Of a DNA stretch of 64,000 bases, positions 25,851 to 35,835 are shown one piece after another. A program made the translations under genes and the position numbers. The notes under the pieces are model-generated. The model was not told the DNA's origin. It worked only from the letters and a program-made list of their open reading frames with translations, and searched no databases. The stretch covers positions 1 through 64,000 of the forward strand of contig JAJFLQ010000121.1 of assembly GCA_021772615.1 (NCBI GenBank). The letters run 5' to 3'. This DNA is from Verrucomicrobiota bacterium (GTDB lineage Bacteria; Verrucomicrobiota; Lentisphaeria; JABSQK01; JAJFLO01). Position 1 is the stretch's first letter, and each line of letters begins with the position of its first letter.

Positions 25851-28076
25851 CTAATCGAATTGACTTATCATGATCACGCCGCAATGCGTTTCGCGGATGA
25901 TGCTCAGTGCGATGTCGCCGAAGACGCGCCGGTTACGCGCCAGACTGCGAAGACCGAGAACGATAAGATCGCATTCCTGTGCCTGGTGCACAACCTCGGT
26001 GATAAAGCTGTCGTTGCGGACGACACGAATTCGGGGGAGATCCGTCACCTCATCACGAGCGAGTATGGCGAGTTCGTGTTCGATCTTGTGGCATGCGGCA
26101 TCGGACACATTCGCCGGCACCACACGCAGGAACGTGATTTCGCGCGAGCCGGTTCTGACCAGACTTCCGAGTAGTCTCGCACGCAAAACCTTATGTTCGC
26201 TGCGGCCCCCGACAGGAACGAGGACGCGGCGGACATCGCCCAGTCGCCACGCAACCGGTGCGCGAAGGACAACGACATCGCATCGGGCCGCACTGATAAG
26301 GTGCTCCAGCCGATCGGCTACCACCTCCTCGCTTAACTTGCTAAAGCCCAGCAGGAGACTCTCACAGTGATGTATCTGCGCTACGCGCACGATCTCTTTC
26401 CATGGGTCGTCCGCCACAGTCGTCAGCGCCTCCGGTGCCAGCCCGCTTTTCAGCGACGCCGCGAGGGCTCGTCCCACGGCATTCTGCGCATCCAACAGCC
26501 GACGGTTGCACTCGTCTTCGTGCGCATCGTCCGGTAAGGCGACCACGGTCATCATCAGGATGCGCCCGATCTTGCGCGGCGTCAGGGCATGCGCGACGGT
26601 GACCATTGATTGTGCGTTGTCCGGGTTGGCGATTGGCACCAACACGAGTGGGCTACGTCCGCGTAATCGCAATAGCTGCGGGTCGAGCGCTTCGGCCGAT
26701 GCATCGACCACGCGGGCCCGCTGTGCGAATAAAAACCAGAAGAGGCCGGCGCCGGTCACCGTCCACACAAGCGTGATCATGCCTGCGGAGGGAACAGCCG
26801 TACCCTGAAACAGGGCCAACGCCGTACATGCAACGATGCCGGCAATCGGCAATAGCGGGAAAAATGGTGTGAGAAACGTGCCCGGTGTAATGCCGCTTCG
26901 TATCCGGTTGAGAATACAGATGCCGTGTACCAGGGCGAATGTGAGCAGGAAGATCAAACTCGATGCTGCGCCGGCCGAGGCGATGTCGGGTATCAGGGTT
27001 ACGATCACCATTACGGTTGCGGAACCGACCCCCACGGCAACGGCAGGCGTGCCGCGTGTGGTGTGAATAGCAGCGAGTGCGTGCGGCAGTGTTCGGTCGC
27101 GGGCCATTGTCAAGGCAACCCGTGAGGCCGCATACAGATTTGCGTGTAACGCGGACAGCATCGAGAGTATCGCAGCGATCAGTACAAGCCAATAGCCGAA
27201 TGTGCCCAGGTAATTTTCCGCGGCGGCGGCGACGACTGCTTCGGGTTGCGCAGCGCCCATATTCGCGATCGACTCCCCGGCTTTCACGCCCACTGTCGAA
27301 ATGATGAAAAGCAGGGGAATGTAGATCCCGAGTGCGATCCCGAGTGACAAGATCATTGCACGGGGAATAGTTTGTGCCGGGTCTCGTATCTCCCCGGCGA
27401 CCGCAGCGATAAGATCGAACCCCTGAAGCGCGATAAAGGTATACCCCATTGCCTGCACCACACCGCCGAACCCATGCGTAAGAAACGGAGACAGGCTGTC
27501 CTGGATCTGCCTCGGCTCGCTTCTGGCCAGTGCGGCGATGCCGGCCGCAATGAGTACGCCGAATACGACGACTTTGCTCACGCTTATCCATTGGCCGCCT
27601 CCCGATCCAGTGCGCATTAGATTGGCGGTATAGACTGCGACCGCTGCCAGTGCGAAAGCGATGACCGCCGGCCGGCTTGTGAGCAACGGAAAGCCGATAC
27701 CGCTACAGATCAAAAAAAGTTCGTTACAGCACAAGCCCGCAAATGCGCCGAAGCCCAAGGCATAAAGAACCGCGGCCACCAATGACGCGAACCACACCAT
27801 CCAGCCGATCACGAATGCGGATTGCACGCTCAGGATCTTCTTTGCGTATGTATATGGCCCGCCGGATTCAGGAAACGCAGTCGACAGCTCGGCAAAGCTT
27901 ACGGCTGTGATCAGTGCGATGACGCCGTTCAGTGCAAAGGCAAGAATTGCACCCGGTCCGGCGTTCGCGAAGGCGACACCGGCAAGTGCCAGGATGCCAC
28001 CGCCGACTATCGCGCCTACGCCGATACCTGTCGCCTGGAAGAGTCCGAGTTGTCGGTTAACGCTGGTCTGGCTCAC
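25851..28076 (-). CDS. APC-family amino-acid permease fused to two universal-stress-protein domains
   Basis: The protein has 741 residues. The first ~440 form an amino acid-polyamine-organocation permease with about 12 helices, including the unwound first-helix motif GIGVGAIVGGGIL, FPESGGPYTYAKK and ALQGFDLIAAVAGEIRDP. The remaining 300 residues are two cytosolic USP-like domains (about 460-600 and 610-741), ending SIIRETHCGVIMIS, a typical USP end. The architecture is known in bacteria and archaea; the USP part may sense nucleotide or stress state. The start is GTG in a GTGA overlap with the DUF899 gene upstream, so the two are translationally coupled. Substrate is not deducible. Confidence 0.9.
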   Translation of the reverse strand: MSQTSVNRQLGLFQATGIGVGAIVGGGILALAGVAFANAGPGAILAFALNGVIALITAVSFAELSTAFPESGGPYTYAKKILSVQSAFVIGWMVWFASLVAAVLYALGFGAFAGLCCNELFLICSGIGFPLLTSRPAVIAFALAAVAVYTANLMRTGSGGGQWISVSKVVVFGVLIAAGIAALARSEPRQIQDSLSPFLTHGFGGVVQAMGYTFIALQGFDLIAAVAGEIRDPAQTIPRAMILSLGIALGIYIPLLFIISTVGVKAGESIANMGAAQPEAVVAAAAENYLGTFGYWLVLIAAILSMLSALHANLYAASRVALTMARDRTLPHALAAIHTTRGTPAVAVGVGSATVMVIVTLIPDIASAGAASSLIFLLTFALVHGICILNRIRSGITPGTFLTPFFPLLPIAGIVACTALALFQGTAVPSAGMITLVWTVTGAGLFWFLFAQRARVVDASAEALDPQLLRLRGRSPLVLVPIANPDNAQSMVTVAHALTPRKIGRILMMTVVALPDDAHEDECNRRLLDAQNAVGRALAASLKSGLAPEALTTVADDPWKEIVRVAQIHHCESLLLGFSKLSEEVVADRLEHLISAARCDVVVLRAPVAWRLGDVRRVLVPVGGRSEHKVLRARLLGSLVRTGSREITFLRVVPANVSDAACHKIEHELAILARDEVTDLPRIRVVRNDSFITEVVHQAQECDLIVLGLRSLARNRRVFGDIALSIIRETHCGVIMISQFD

Positions 28077-28669
28077 AAACAGTTACCACCGGGCTGTTCA
28101 TACGTATTGCGCGGTTGCCAGCGGTTGACGCCGTCGGACAACAGCGCGAATAGAGGCCAAACGCCGCAAAATGGATCGAAGGGACCGAACTGAGCCGTGG
28201 CGATACGCAGAATACGGCCGTCCTGTTCGCGTACAAAAGTCGACACGCCCGGGCGGTAGCCTGCCTTTACCTTGAACCCCATATTCTCGATGAATGGCGA
28301 ATTCTCCCCGGAATACATGGGGAACCGCCAGCCCCGGCTCTGCGCCAACTCGTACTGTTGTGCCGGTGGGTCCGGTGACACCACGGCCACTGTGGCCCGG
28401 CTGATGAGATGATCGTAAACCCCGTTGAAGCCGTCCGCCCACATGGTACAGTAGGGGCAGGAACTGCCCATGTTGTGGATGACAATCAGATCATGCCGGT
28501 TGTCGAAGATGCTGGATAGTTGCGTGGGGCCCTGGGCCGATTCCAAGGTATAATCACTGATTTCCTGTGGCGGCAGCCGCCGTTTCAAGTCGCCGAGTTG
28601 CTGGCATTGTTTCGATATGGTCTTTTCAAGCTTCTTGATTTCCTCTTCGATCGCATTGATGTCCTCCAT
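28073..28669 (-). CDS. DUF899-family thioredoxin-like protein
   Basis: The protein has 198 residues from the ATG at 28669, which is preceded by GGAGG. An N-terminal coiled-coil (IEEEIKKLEKTISKQ) leads into a thioredoxin-like fold with HNMGSSCPYCTMWADGFNG; C71 and C74 form a CxxC pair. The DUF899 family pattern continues with VVSPDPPAQQYELAQSRGWRFPMYSG. A thiol-based role is likely but the reaction is unknown. It is cotranscribed with and overlaps the APC-USP permease gene by 4 bp, which suggests a shared stress or redox context. An upstream in-frame ATG at 28723 is less well supported. Confidence 0.85.
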   Translation of the reverse strand: MEDINAIEEEIKKLEKTISKQCQQLGDLKRRLPPQEISDYTLESAQGPTQLSSIFDNRHDLIVIHNMGSSCPYCTMWADGFNGVYDHLISRATVAVVSPDPPAQQYELAQSRGWRFPMYSGENSPFIENMGFKVKAGYRPGVSTFVREQDGRILRIATAQFGPFDPFCGVWPLFALLSDGVNRWQPRNTYEQPGGNCL

Positions 28670-28810
28670 TGCTCTGCCTCCGGCACCTTGACGCATTTTG
28701 AATACTTTGTTCCTCTTGCACATTACTGCGCCGGGATCACACGATAATTTGGATTAAAAATGTAACTCGTACTCTATCACAATCCTCGCGGCTTTGCCCG
28801 GACCTAAACG

Positions 28811-29602
28811 ATGAAAACTGCTAATTCAGGAAAACCTTTGCAACCCGCAGCGAAAAGACGCACGCACATCTATGCACTGGTCGTTGCAGTGGCGACCATC
28901 ATCATTGCCGGCGCAAAGCCTGCTTACAGGCACTGGCTCGCTGCACAGCAGTACGGTCCTGCACCAGCGGGTATGGTATTCGTGCCGCCGGGTAACGTGT
29001 GGCTGGGCAGCGATGCGCCGGGTGCGGAGCCCGACGAACGACCAGCGCGTCGCGCTTTCGTACCCGGATTCTATATCGACATCTACGAGGTTACGCATGC
29101 CGACTACCGTCGTTTCGATCCGGAACATGTGATTCCCCCCGGTTTCGATGACTACCCCGTAACGGCGGTGCTACGTCGCGACGCAGAACGGTACTGCGAC
29201 TGTCTGGACAGGCGTTTACCAACCGGGGCCGAGTGGGAAAAGGCAGCCCGCGGTGTGGACGGGCGTACATATCCATGGGGCGATACCTGGGAGGAGGGCA
29301 GGGCGAACGTCCGCAGCGCAGGAGCGGGCCAGGGGCGGGGCAAGCCGCAGAAGGTCGGCAGCCTGCCCGGCGGCGTCAGTCCGTTTGGCTGTCACGACAT
29401 GAGCGGCAATGTCTGGGAATGGGTTTCCGACGACATTGTCGTAACCGACTCACGTTTCCCGTCTTATCGCCGCGGTGTATTACGGGGCGGCGCGTTCAAC
29501 TACAGCGTGTTTCAGGCGCGGTGTGCCTATCAGGGATTCGAGGACCCCAATGTCACGTGCAACGACGTCGGCTTCCGCTGTGCGCGGTCAGCGACACGGT
29601 AG
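28811..29602 (+). CDS. Membrane-anchored FGE-sulfatase (SUMF1)-domain protein
   Basis: The protein has 263 residues. A basic N-terminus and one hydrophobic helix (about 20-37) suggest a signal anchor. The rest is the formylglycine-generating-enzyme fold: FVPPGNVWLGSDAPGAEPDE, FYIDIYEVTHADYRRF, RRLPTGAEWEKAARGVDGRTYPWGD, MSGNVWEWVSDD and RGGAFNY. The two-cysteine CxxxxC copper site of true FGE is not evident; a VTC...GFRC pattern stands near the end. It is therefore more likely a binding or other SUMF1-like protein than a sulfatase activator. No sulfatase gene is adjacent. Confidence 0.85.
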   Translation: MKTANSGKPLQPAAKRRTHIYALVVAVATIIIAGAKPAYRHWLAAQQYGPAPAGMVFVPPGNVWLGSDAPGAEPDERPARRAFVPGFYIDIYEVTHADYRRFDPEHVIPPGFDDYPVTAVLRRDAERYCDCLDRRLPTGAEWEKAARGVDGRTYPWGDTWEEGRANVRSAGAGQGRGKPQKVGSLPGGVSPFGCHDMSGNVWEWVSDDIVVTDSRFPSYRRGVLRGGAFNYSVFQARCAYQGFEDPNVTCNDVGFRCARSATR

Positions 29603-29705
29603 CGACCAGTCAGAATTCGGCCGATGCTACTGCGGCTCCGGCGAAAAACACGAAACCCCAATTTTCCATGCGGGTCATAGCAGAGGTGTTGCCGCGTCGG
29701 CCGCG

Positions 29706-29927
29706 TCAGAATAACGTGTAAATGAACGGCGCCGCCGAACTGCCGCTGAACATGATGAGCAGACCGAGAAGAAGAAATACCAGGACGATCGGAATCAGCC
29801 AGAATTTCTTATTGTCCATCAGGAATTCCCAGAATTCAGCGACAATACCTTGTTCCGTCTGGGCGCGTTCGAAAGCGCCGCTGCCGTCCTGAGATTCGCC
29901 GTCGCTAGATTGATTATTGTCTTCCAT
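29706..29927 (-). CDS. Small membrane protein, DUF5989 family
   Basis: The protein has 73 residues: an acidic N-terminus, the motif EFWEFLMDNKKFWLIP, one hydrophobic helix (about 44-62) and the end SAAPFIYTLF. This matches the DUF5989 proteins that accompany carbamoyltransferases. It lies 18 bp after the SxtJ-like gene. Function is unknown; a membrane partner of the carbamoyltransferase is the contextual guess. Confidence 0.8.
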   Translation of the reverse strand: MEDNNQSSDGESQDGSGAFERAQTEQGIVAEFWEFLMDNKKFWLIPIVLVFLLLGLLIMFSGSSAAPFIYTLF

Positions 29928-29945
29928 TGTAGTGAGTAATCGCTG

Positions 29946-30389
29946 TTAATATTGCTTGTAATAACGTGAGAGATCCTTTTCCGTCTTGTGCTGCGTCCAC
30001 GTGGAATTCGGAGCTGTCGCCCGACGCAGAGTCAACGGATCGCGGCCGCGCAGCCGAACGACTAAGGCGATCGGTGTAAAAAACAGGTAATAGAACAGAA
30101 TTAATATCACATTCGACACAACGATTCCTACGCAAGCGCCGAAGAAAAACCACACGTAGTATAGCGGTTTAGAGATCGAAGGAAGAAAAACCGCCGAAAA
30201 ACCGCAGATGATGAGTAGACAGAACAGCATTTGCAGAACGGCCGTTGTGCCGCCCGATGGCGCGAGGAACATACGGCAGGCCGTCACGGCGGTCAGCAGG
30301 ATTGCACCGCCGATGACGAGCGATCGGCCGAAGGCGACGATGTCCGGCGTTTGCGGTCGCCAGTTTATCTCTTTGAACGGGTTGATCAT
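29946..30389 (-). CDS. SxtJ-like membrane protein
   Basis: The protein has 147 residues with about four hydrophobic segments and a basic C-terminus ending KTEKDLSRYYKQY. The segments FGRSLVIGGAILL and FFTPIALVVRLRGRDPL fit the SxtJ family, named for a membrane protein of the saxitoxin cluster and found beside NodU-type carbamoyltransferases. It lies between the carbamoyltransferase (40 bp upstream) and the DUF5989 gene. No biochemical role is established. Confidence 0.75.
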   Translation of the reverse strand: MINPFKEINWRPQTPDIVAFGRSLVIGGAILLTAVTACRMFLAPSGGTTAVLQMLFCLLIICGFSAVFLPSISKPLYYVWFFFGACVGIVVSNVILILFYYLFFTPIALVVRLRGRDPLTLRRATAPNSTWTQHKTEKDLSRYYKQY

Positions 30390-30429
30390 GGGCGGGATAT
30401 CATGTGTCGCGCAGCCGGCGTCGGATCCA

Positions 30430-32268
30430 TCAATCGAGGGGGAATTCCGCCCGATATTGCTGTCGCTCCAACTCTGTAAGCTGCGGCTGTTTTTCCTTTT
30501 CGATAAGTATATCTTCTAATACCAGAACGTCCATGTCGGTTTTCATGAAACAGTTATACGCATTTTCGGGCGTATTGACGATCGGTTCGCCACGTATATT
30601 GAAGCTCGTATTGATAATAATCGGGCAACCGGTAAGCTCCTTGAATCGACGGATTAAGCGATAGTATCGGCCATGCCGAACAGGATCCACCGTCTGTATG
30701 CGGGCCGAGTAATCCACGTGCGTAATCGCGGGCACGTCGGAGCGGGCGATGTTGACACGCTTGCGGAGGTCTGGATCGGCCATGATACGCTGCTCGTCAT
30801 CGTTCAACGCGCGGTGATGAGACTTCTGCACATCGGCGACCAGCAGCATGTATGGCGACTCCGAATCGAGATCGAAATATTCAGATACATCTTCGATGAG
30901 CACGCAGGGAGCAAACGGGCGGAAAGATTCCCGGAATTTTATTTTTCGGTTCATGATTGACTGCATCTCCGTGCTGCGGGCATCGCCGATGATACTACGG
31001 GCTCCGAGTGCGCGCGGTCCGAATTCCATGCGTCCGTGAAACCAGCCTATAACCTTGCCGTCCGCGATTGCCCGCGCGACCCGATCGAGAAGGTTGTTTT
31101 CCTCGTCGATCTGCTCGTAGACCGCGTTGGTACCGTCCAGAGCAGCACGGATGTCCGGCGTGGTGTACGCGGGGCCCAGATAGCTTGCCTTTTGCATATC
31201 GCTGTTGCCGGGTTGCCGTTTCTTCTGGAGCAACTGATACCAGGCAAACAATGCCGAGCCCAATGCGCCGCCGGCGTCGCCCGCCGCCGGCTGAATCCAC
31301 AGACTATCAATCTCGCCGCTGCGGAGGATCTTGCCGTTCGCCACGCAGTTCAGTGCCACGCCGCCGGCAAGACACAAATTGCGATACCCGGTGATGTCGC
31401 GGGCGTGTGCGCACATCTTGAGCATCGCGATTTCCGTGACGGCCTGTACGGATGCGGCCAGGTCCATATCCCGTTGTGTAAGAGCTGACTCTGCGCGTCG
31501 CGGCGGGCTTCCAAAGAGATCATGAAAGCGTTTCGATGTCATCGTAAGTCCCTGGCAGTAATTGAAATATGACATATCCATCCAGATCGAACCGTCGTCG
31601 TTGATATGGACGAAATGTTCCAGAATCTTATCCTTGTATATGGGTTGACCATAAGGCGCCAGGCCCATCAACTTGTACTCGCCCGAGTTCACCTTGAATC
31701 CGCAGTAATAGGTGAACGCCGAATAAAGCAGTCCCAGGGAGTGCGGGAAATTCATGACCTTCTTTATTTCGATGCGGTTGCCTTTCCCGTAACCGATACT
31801 GGCGGTTGCCCACTCGCCGACGCCGTCCACCGTGAGTATCGCGGATTCGGTGAAGGGGGAAGGGAAAAAGGCACTGGCCGCGTGGGATTCATGGTGTTCG
31901 ATGAATACGATCGGGCGTTTCGTTGGCCCCAGCGCCTTGCGAATCTGGCGGCGTATGGCGATTTTTTCTTTCAACCACAATGGTATGGCGCGGATAAACG
32001 ATTGAAATCCTACCGGAGCATAGGTCACATAGGTCTCGATCAGGCGATCGAATTTCAATAAGGGTTTATCGTAAAACACGACGTAGTCTATGTCGGCCAG
32101 GCTTGTTCCTGCAAAATCAAGGCAAAATTCAATGGCCTTCATTGGAAAAGCGGGATCGTGTTTTTTGCGCGTAAAACGTTCTTCCTGGGCTGCGGCCACG
32201 ATATCGCCATCGATGACAAGGGCAGCGGCAGAATCATGATAATACGCAGATATGCCGAGAATTTTCAC
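30430..32268 (-). CDS. Carbamoyltransferase, NodU/CmcH family
   Basis: The protein has 612 residues, starting GTG. It transfers a carbamoyl group from carbamoyl phosphate to a hydroxyl of a sugar or other small molecule. The N-terminal Kae1-like domain begins ILGISAYYHDSAAAL and contains the metal-site FIEHHESHAASAFFPS and LTVDGVGEWATAS. LAGGVALNCVANGK is the later ATP-site block. The C-terminal YrdC-like domain includes WFHGRMEFGPRALGARSI and TSFNIRGEPIVNTPENA. It heads a conserved trio with SxtJ and DUF5989 genes on the same strand. The natural acceptor is unknown; a surface glycan is plausible. Confidence 0.92.
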   Translation of the reverse strand: MKILGISAYYHDSAAALVIDGDIVAAAQEERFTRKKHDPAFPMKAIEFCLDFAGTSLADIDYVVFYDKPLLKFDRLIETYVTYAPVGFQSFIRAIPLWLKEKIAIRRQIRKALGPTKRPIVFIEHHESHAASAFFPSPFTESAILTVDGVGEWATASIGYGKGNRIEIKKVMNFPHSLGLLYSAFTYYCGFKVNSGEYKLMGLAPYGQPIYKDKILEHFVHINDDGSIWMDMSYFNYCQGLTMTSKRFHDLFGSPPRRAESALTQRDMDLAASVQAVTEIAMLKMCAHARDITGYRNLCLAGGVALNCVANGKILRSGEIDSLWIQPAAGDAGGALGSALFAWYQLLQKKRQPGNSDMQKASYLGPAYTTPDIRAALDGTNAVYEQIDEENNLLDRVARAIADGKVIGWFHGRMEFGPRALGARSIIGDARSTEMQSIMNRKIKFRESFRPFAPCVLIEDVSEYFDLDSESPYMLLVADVQKSHHRALNDDEQRIMADPDLRKRVNIARSDVPAITHVDYSARIQTVDPVRHGRYYRLIRRFKELTGCPIIINTSFNIRGEPIVNTPENAYNCFMKTDMDVLVLEDILIEKEKQPQLTELERQQYRAEFPLD

Positions 32269-32624
32269 GAATAACCCGATGAAAGTGTTGGGGCAGGGCG
32301 GTTCGGGACAAGCCTCTGCAATGCTCTGGAAGTGTTAAAGGTCACAAACGGCATGCCATGGCCATGCCCACCTGCTATGCGTACGGGCCTGGCAGCGTAA
32401 AATCAAGATGTACTATGCCGTGACAAGCACATATAGACAAGACATGTGGTATCGATTCCGATTCGAATACCGCGTCATTTCGACGTCACATGCAATTGGC
32501 CGCTGCGGCGAAGGAGACGCGGCATGGATTGTAGATCACTACGATCGATTGTAAGATAGTCGCAGTCGTGGCACAATGTGAATCGCTGTCCCGCAGCGCG
32601 GCAAATTTTGCAGGGAAATTTTTT
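32269..32624. other. Divergent intergenic region
   Basis: It separates the minus-strand carbamoyltransferase trio from the plus-strand exported-protein genes and must contain both promoters. A near-palindrome built from GGCATG, CCATGG and CATGCC lies at about 32351-32369 and could be an operator or a hairpin. AGGGAAA at 32612-32618 serves as ribosome site for the ATG at 32625. I see no gene here. Confidence 0.5.
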
Positions 32625-35600
32625 ATGAGTGCTCGGCAGAGCTTATGTGTCGGTCGTTGCCGGCAATGCGTCGCAGCCGGAAGCCGCATCGCCTGCGGTC
32701 GATGGCCCATCATTATTGTCGCGGCAATGTTGCTGATGCCTCTACGGGGGCGATGTCACCCGGAAGACGGCAAGACAGGGCCGGGATCCGGTGTGCCCGG
32801 TGAAGAAATGGATTTTCCCGCATTCAATGTGCGGCTCTTGTCGCATTTGGATGGCACCGAAATTGGCAGCGCTGCACGTGGCAGCGATTTATGGGGTTGG
32901 ACGGACTCGGGCAGTGGGCGTGAGATCGCGATCATGGGCTTTCAGGACGGTACATCGATTGTCGACATAAGTGTGCCTGCCGCGCCTGTGTATCTGGGGT
33001 TTCTACCATCGCACACGGCGAATTCGGCCTGGCGCGATATCAAGACATACCGACACTTTGCGTACATCGTTTCCGACACCAATCGCGATCACGGACTTCA
33101 GATTCTCGACCTCACCGCCGTGCTCGCAATATCGCCAACCCCGGCGGTTCTAACCGAGACATCCCATTTTTCCGGTTTCTCGTCGGCCCACAATATCGCG
33201 ATCAATGAAGCGTCTGGCTTTGCCTACGCTGTCGGCTCCGAACTGTATCGCGGCGGTCTCGTCATGATAGACCTGCGCCAGCCGCTTGAGCCGATGATCG
33301 TTGGCGGCTACGACGGCGACGGCTACACGCATGACACGCAGGTGGTTATCTACCACGGCCCCGATGCGGACTTCATCGGTCGGGAAATCGCGTTTAACGC
33401 CAATGAAGATACACTGACTGTGGTCGATGTGAGCGACAAGTCCGAGCCGGTATTGGTGGCGAGGACCAGTTATCCCGAGAACGGCTATGCACATCAGGGA
33501 TGGCTTACCGAAGATCAAGGCTATTTCCTGCTGAATGATGAACTCGACGAATTACGGTTCGCTACGGTGGCAACCACGCGTACGCATATTTTCGATGTAC
33601 GTGATCTCGATGATGTACGCTATCTGGGACTATACCAGTCGAGTATTCCGTCGATTGATCACAATCACTATACTCATAATGGCTTGTTGTATCAGGCCAA
33701 CTACACCAGCGGATTGCGCGTGCTCGATCTGAGTGACGTGGGCAACGTGAATCTGTTGGAAGTGGGTTTCTTCGACACGCATCCCGAAGTCGACAATACA
33801 TCGCGTTTCGACGGCGCGTGGAGTGTGTTTCCATACTACGGCAGCGGCTCGATCATCGTCGCTGACCGCGAACGCGGTCTGTTCGTTCTCGAACTCGATA
33901 TCAACAAAGGAAACCAGCCTACGCTGGCGGCAGCGTCGATCCATGTTCCCGAGACCGCGGTTGCAGGAGCGATCGCAGGCACGATCAACGTTGACAACGT
34001 CGTCGCCGGCAACAGTCCGATTTTCACCATGGATGGTGGAACGGGCGCCGCGTTGTTTGCCATTGATCGTAACACCGGACACATCACGCTCCGCGACGGG
34101 GCCGTGCTGGACTTCGAATCCACGATGACGCTCGAGTTGATTGTGAATGTATCGGTGGCGGGCGCTCCGAATTTGCGTGATAGACAGACCGTGCAGATTT
34201 CAGTCACCGACGTGAACGAAGCGCCGATAACTGTAGACGACGCCATCCATACCGATGAGGATACCGTGGTCTCCTCCCCGCCGCTGCATGCGAACGACTA
34301 TGATCCGGATAACGCCGACATGGCGTCGATCGACGATGATCTTGCGGTCATTGCGATCGATACGACCATGACGCTGGGTTCAGTCATTGACCTTGGCGGC
34401 GGTGTCGTGGCCTACGATCCAAACGGCAAGTTCGAAAGCCTGAACGATGGCGAAACGGCGGAGGATCGCTTTCAATACACCGTCTCGGACGATCGCGGTG
34501 GTACGTCTGTAGGCAATGTGAGCGTACAAATAACAGGCCGTACGGATCCTCCTCCGTGGTACCCGCTGGTGGCTCCCTCCCTATATCACGGTGGCGACAT
34601 CGACGCGACGGGTTCGTGGCTTAATGTGCAGATCTGCGAGGTCATTGACGGCTTACCAGGACCGGTTGTGTTTGCGACGTCAATACCGGGAAGCATACTG
34701 CGACCGATTGGGTATGTGCGCGCGGGGTTTGCAGGGTTGTTGCCCGGTGTGTATCGCTACCAGGATCGAACCTGGAATCCCGTTACCAATACCTTCGGCG
34801 ATTGGCGAGTGTCCACCCCGGACGCGGCGCATTCCGACACACGCGATCTCACGGTCGAGTACGGCGCTGCAAGGGTAAAGGCGGTGCCGGAGCCCACGGT
34901 CAACTTGACCGGAAATGGAACATTTGAGCTCAACGCTGAGTTGGTCTACGCGCAGGGATTCGAAGTCCAGATCACCGATGTCGTATTCCCGACGGAACCA
35001 CCACGCGTTATCCGTCGTCTATACAGTCCTGATGCAGACGGATTCATTCCGTTTAACGACGCCATAGCTTTCACCGGGCGTCTCAGGCCGGGAACGTATG
35101 TCGTCGCGCTGCGCGCCTTTAATCCGCTGTCCGCGGCAGTGCCGCAACCGTTTGTAGTGCCGACCGGAAATCCGTTGATCGTGACGTCTGCCGAAGCGCA
35201 GGACGTCCAGGTGCGAGTCGCGCCTGAACATCCGTTTCCCGAAACGGGCGCTGTGTTGGTGGCCCATGGCGAAACCTTATCGGTCGCGGTGAATTGGCTG
35301 TCGGTGCCGGGCGCGGTCAACTATGTCATTTATCTCGCCGATATTGCGAAGGGACCGGTATTGAATTACACAAAAATCCTGAACGACGGCGGGGTTTTGG
35401 ATACGGCGCCGCCGGTGGAGGTAGAGCTAAGGCCTGGTTCGTACCTGTGGTCCGCTTGCGCGGTCTACGACGATCGCGCGACGCACGGGCCGTGGCTGCC
35501 TGCGCAACGGTTCGATATCGTTTCCGATCTGATGCAACCGTTGATTACGAATGTTGTGTTGGTAGATGCATGTTCCGATGCGCTGTTGCTGCACATGGCC

Positions 35601-35801
35601 CCGGGCGGCGGCGCGGCGGCAGAAGTCGAGATGTATCGATTTGATGCCGAGGATGGCTGGATCGATCTCGGCTCAGTCGCCGTGATCGACGGAATCGCCG
35701 TTTTTCCAGACGTAGTGTTTAGGCCCGGCGACCTTATTCAGCTGCGAGCGGTCCAGGTCGATCAGGGCGATTCGACTTGGAAGACATTCACGCTACATTA
35801 G
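32625..35801 (+). CDS. Exported choice-of-anchor-B protein with cadherin-like domains
   Basis: The protein has 1058 residues. The N-terminus has a hydrophobic segment (IIIVAAMLLMPL) likely to act as a signal. Residues of about 60-425 match the choice-of-anchor-B domain of secreted proteins: LWGWTDSGSGREIAIMGFQDGTSIVDIS, YRHFAYIVSDTNRDHGLQI, HNIAINEASGFAYAVGS and VVDVSDKSEP, a beta-propeller-like pattern. A cadherin-like domain follows (FTMDGGTGAALFAIDRNTGHIT, ending in VTDVNEAP), then a tandem-domain fold with DEDTVVSSP and YDPNGKFESLNDGE. The last 400 residues are beta-rich and unassigned. No PEP-CTERM or other anchor is visible at the C-terminus. The role is probably in the cell surface or matrix. 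Confidence 0.8.
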   Translation: MSARQSLCVGRCRQCVAAGSRIACGRWPIIIVAAMLLMPLRGRCHPEDGKTGPGSGVPGEEMDFPAFNVRLLSHLDGTEIGSAARGSDLWGWTDSGSGREIAIMGFQDGTSIVDISVPAAPVYLGFLPSHTANSAWRDIKTYRHFAYIVSDTNRDHGLQILDLTAVLAISPTPAVLTETSHFSGFSSAHNIAINEASGFAYAVGSELYRGGLVMIDLRQPLEPMIVGGYDGDGYTHDTQVVIYHGPDADFIGREIAFNANEDTLTVVDVSDKSEPVLVARTSYPENGYAHQGWLTEDQGYFLLNDELDELRFATVATTRTHIFDVRDLDDVRYLGLYQSSIPSIDHNHYTHNGLLYQANYTSGLRVLDLSDVGNVNLLEVGFFDTHPEVDNTSRFDGAWSVFPYYGSGSIIVADRERGLFVLELDINKGNQPTLAAASIHVPETAVAGAIAGTINVDNVVAGNSPIFTMDGGTGAALFAIDRNTGHITLRDGAVLDFESTMTLELIVNVSVAGAPNLRDRQTVQISVTDVNEAPITVDDAIHTDEDTVVSSPPLHANDYDPDNADMASIDDDLAVIAIDTTMTLGSVIDLGGGVVAYDPNGKFESLNDGETAEDRFQYTVSDDRGGTSVGNVSVQITGRTDPPPWYPLVAPSLYHGGDIDATGSWLNVQICEVIDGLPGPVVFATSIPGSILRPIGYVRAGFAGLLPGVYRYQDRTWNPVTNTFGDWRVSTPDAAHSDTRDLTVEYGAARVKAVPEPTVNLTGNGTFELNAELVYAQGFEVQITDVVFPTEPPRVIRRLYSPDADGFIPFNDAIAFTGRLRPGTYVVALRAFNPLSAAVPQPFVVPTGNPLIVTSAEAQDVQVRVAPEHPFPETGAVLVAHGETLSVAVNWLSVPGAVNYVIYLADIAKGPVLNYTKILNDGGVLDTAPPVEVELRPGSYLWSACAVYDDRATHGPWLPAQRFDIVSDLMQPLITNVVLVDACSDALLLHMAPGGGAAAEVEMYRFDAEDGWIDLGSVAVIDGIAVFPDVVFRPGDLIQLRAVQVDQGDSTWKTFTLH

Positions 35802-35835
35802 GGATTTCAATCCAATCTAAAGATAGGAGCGCGCC

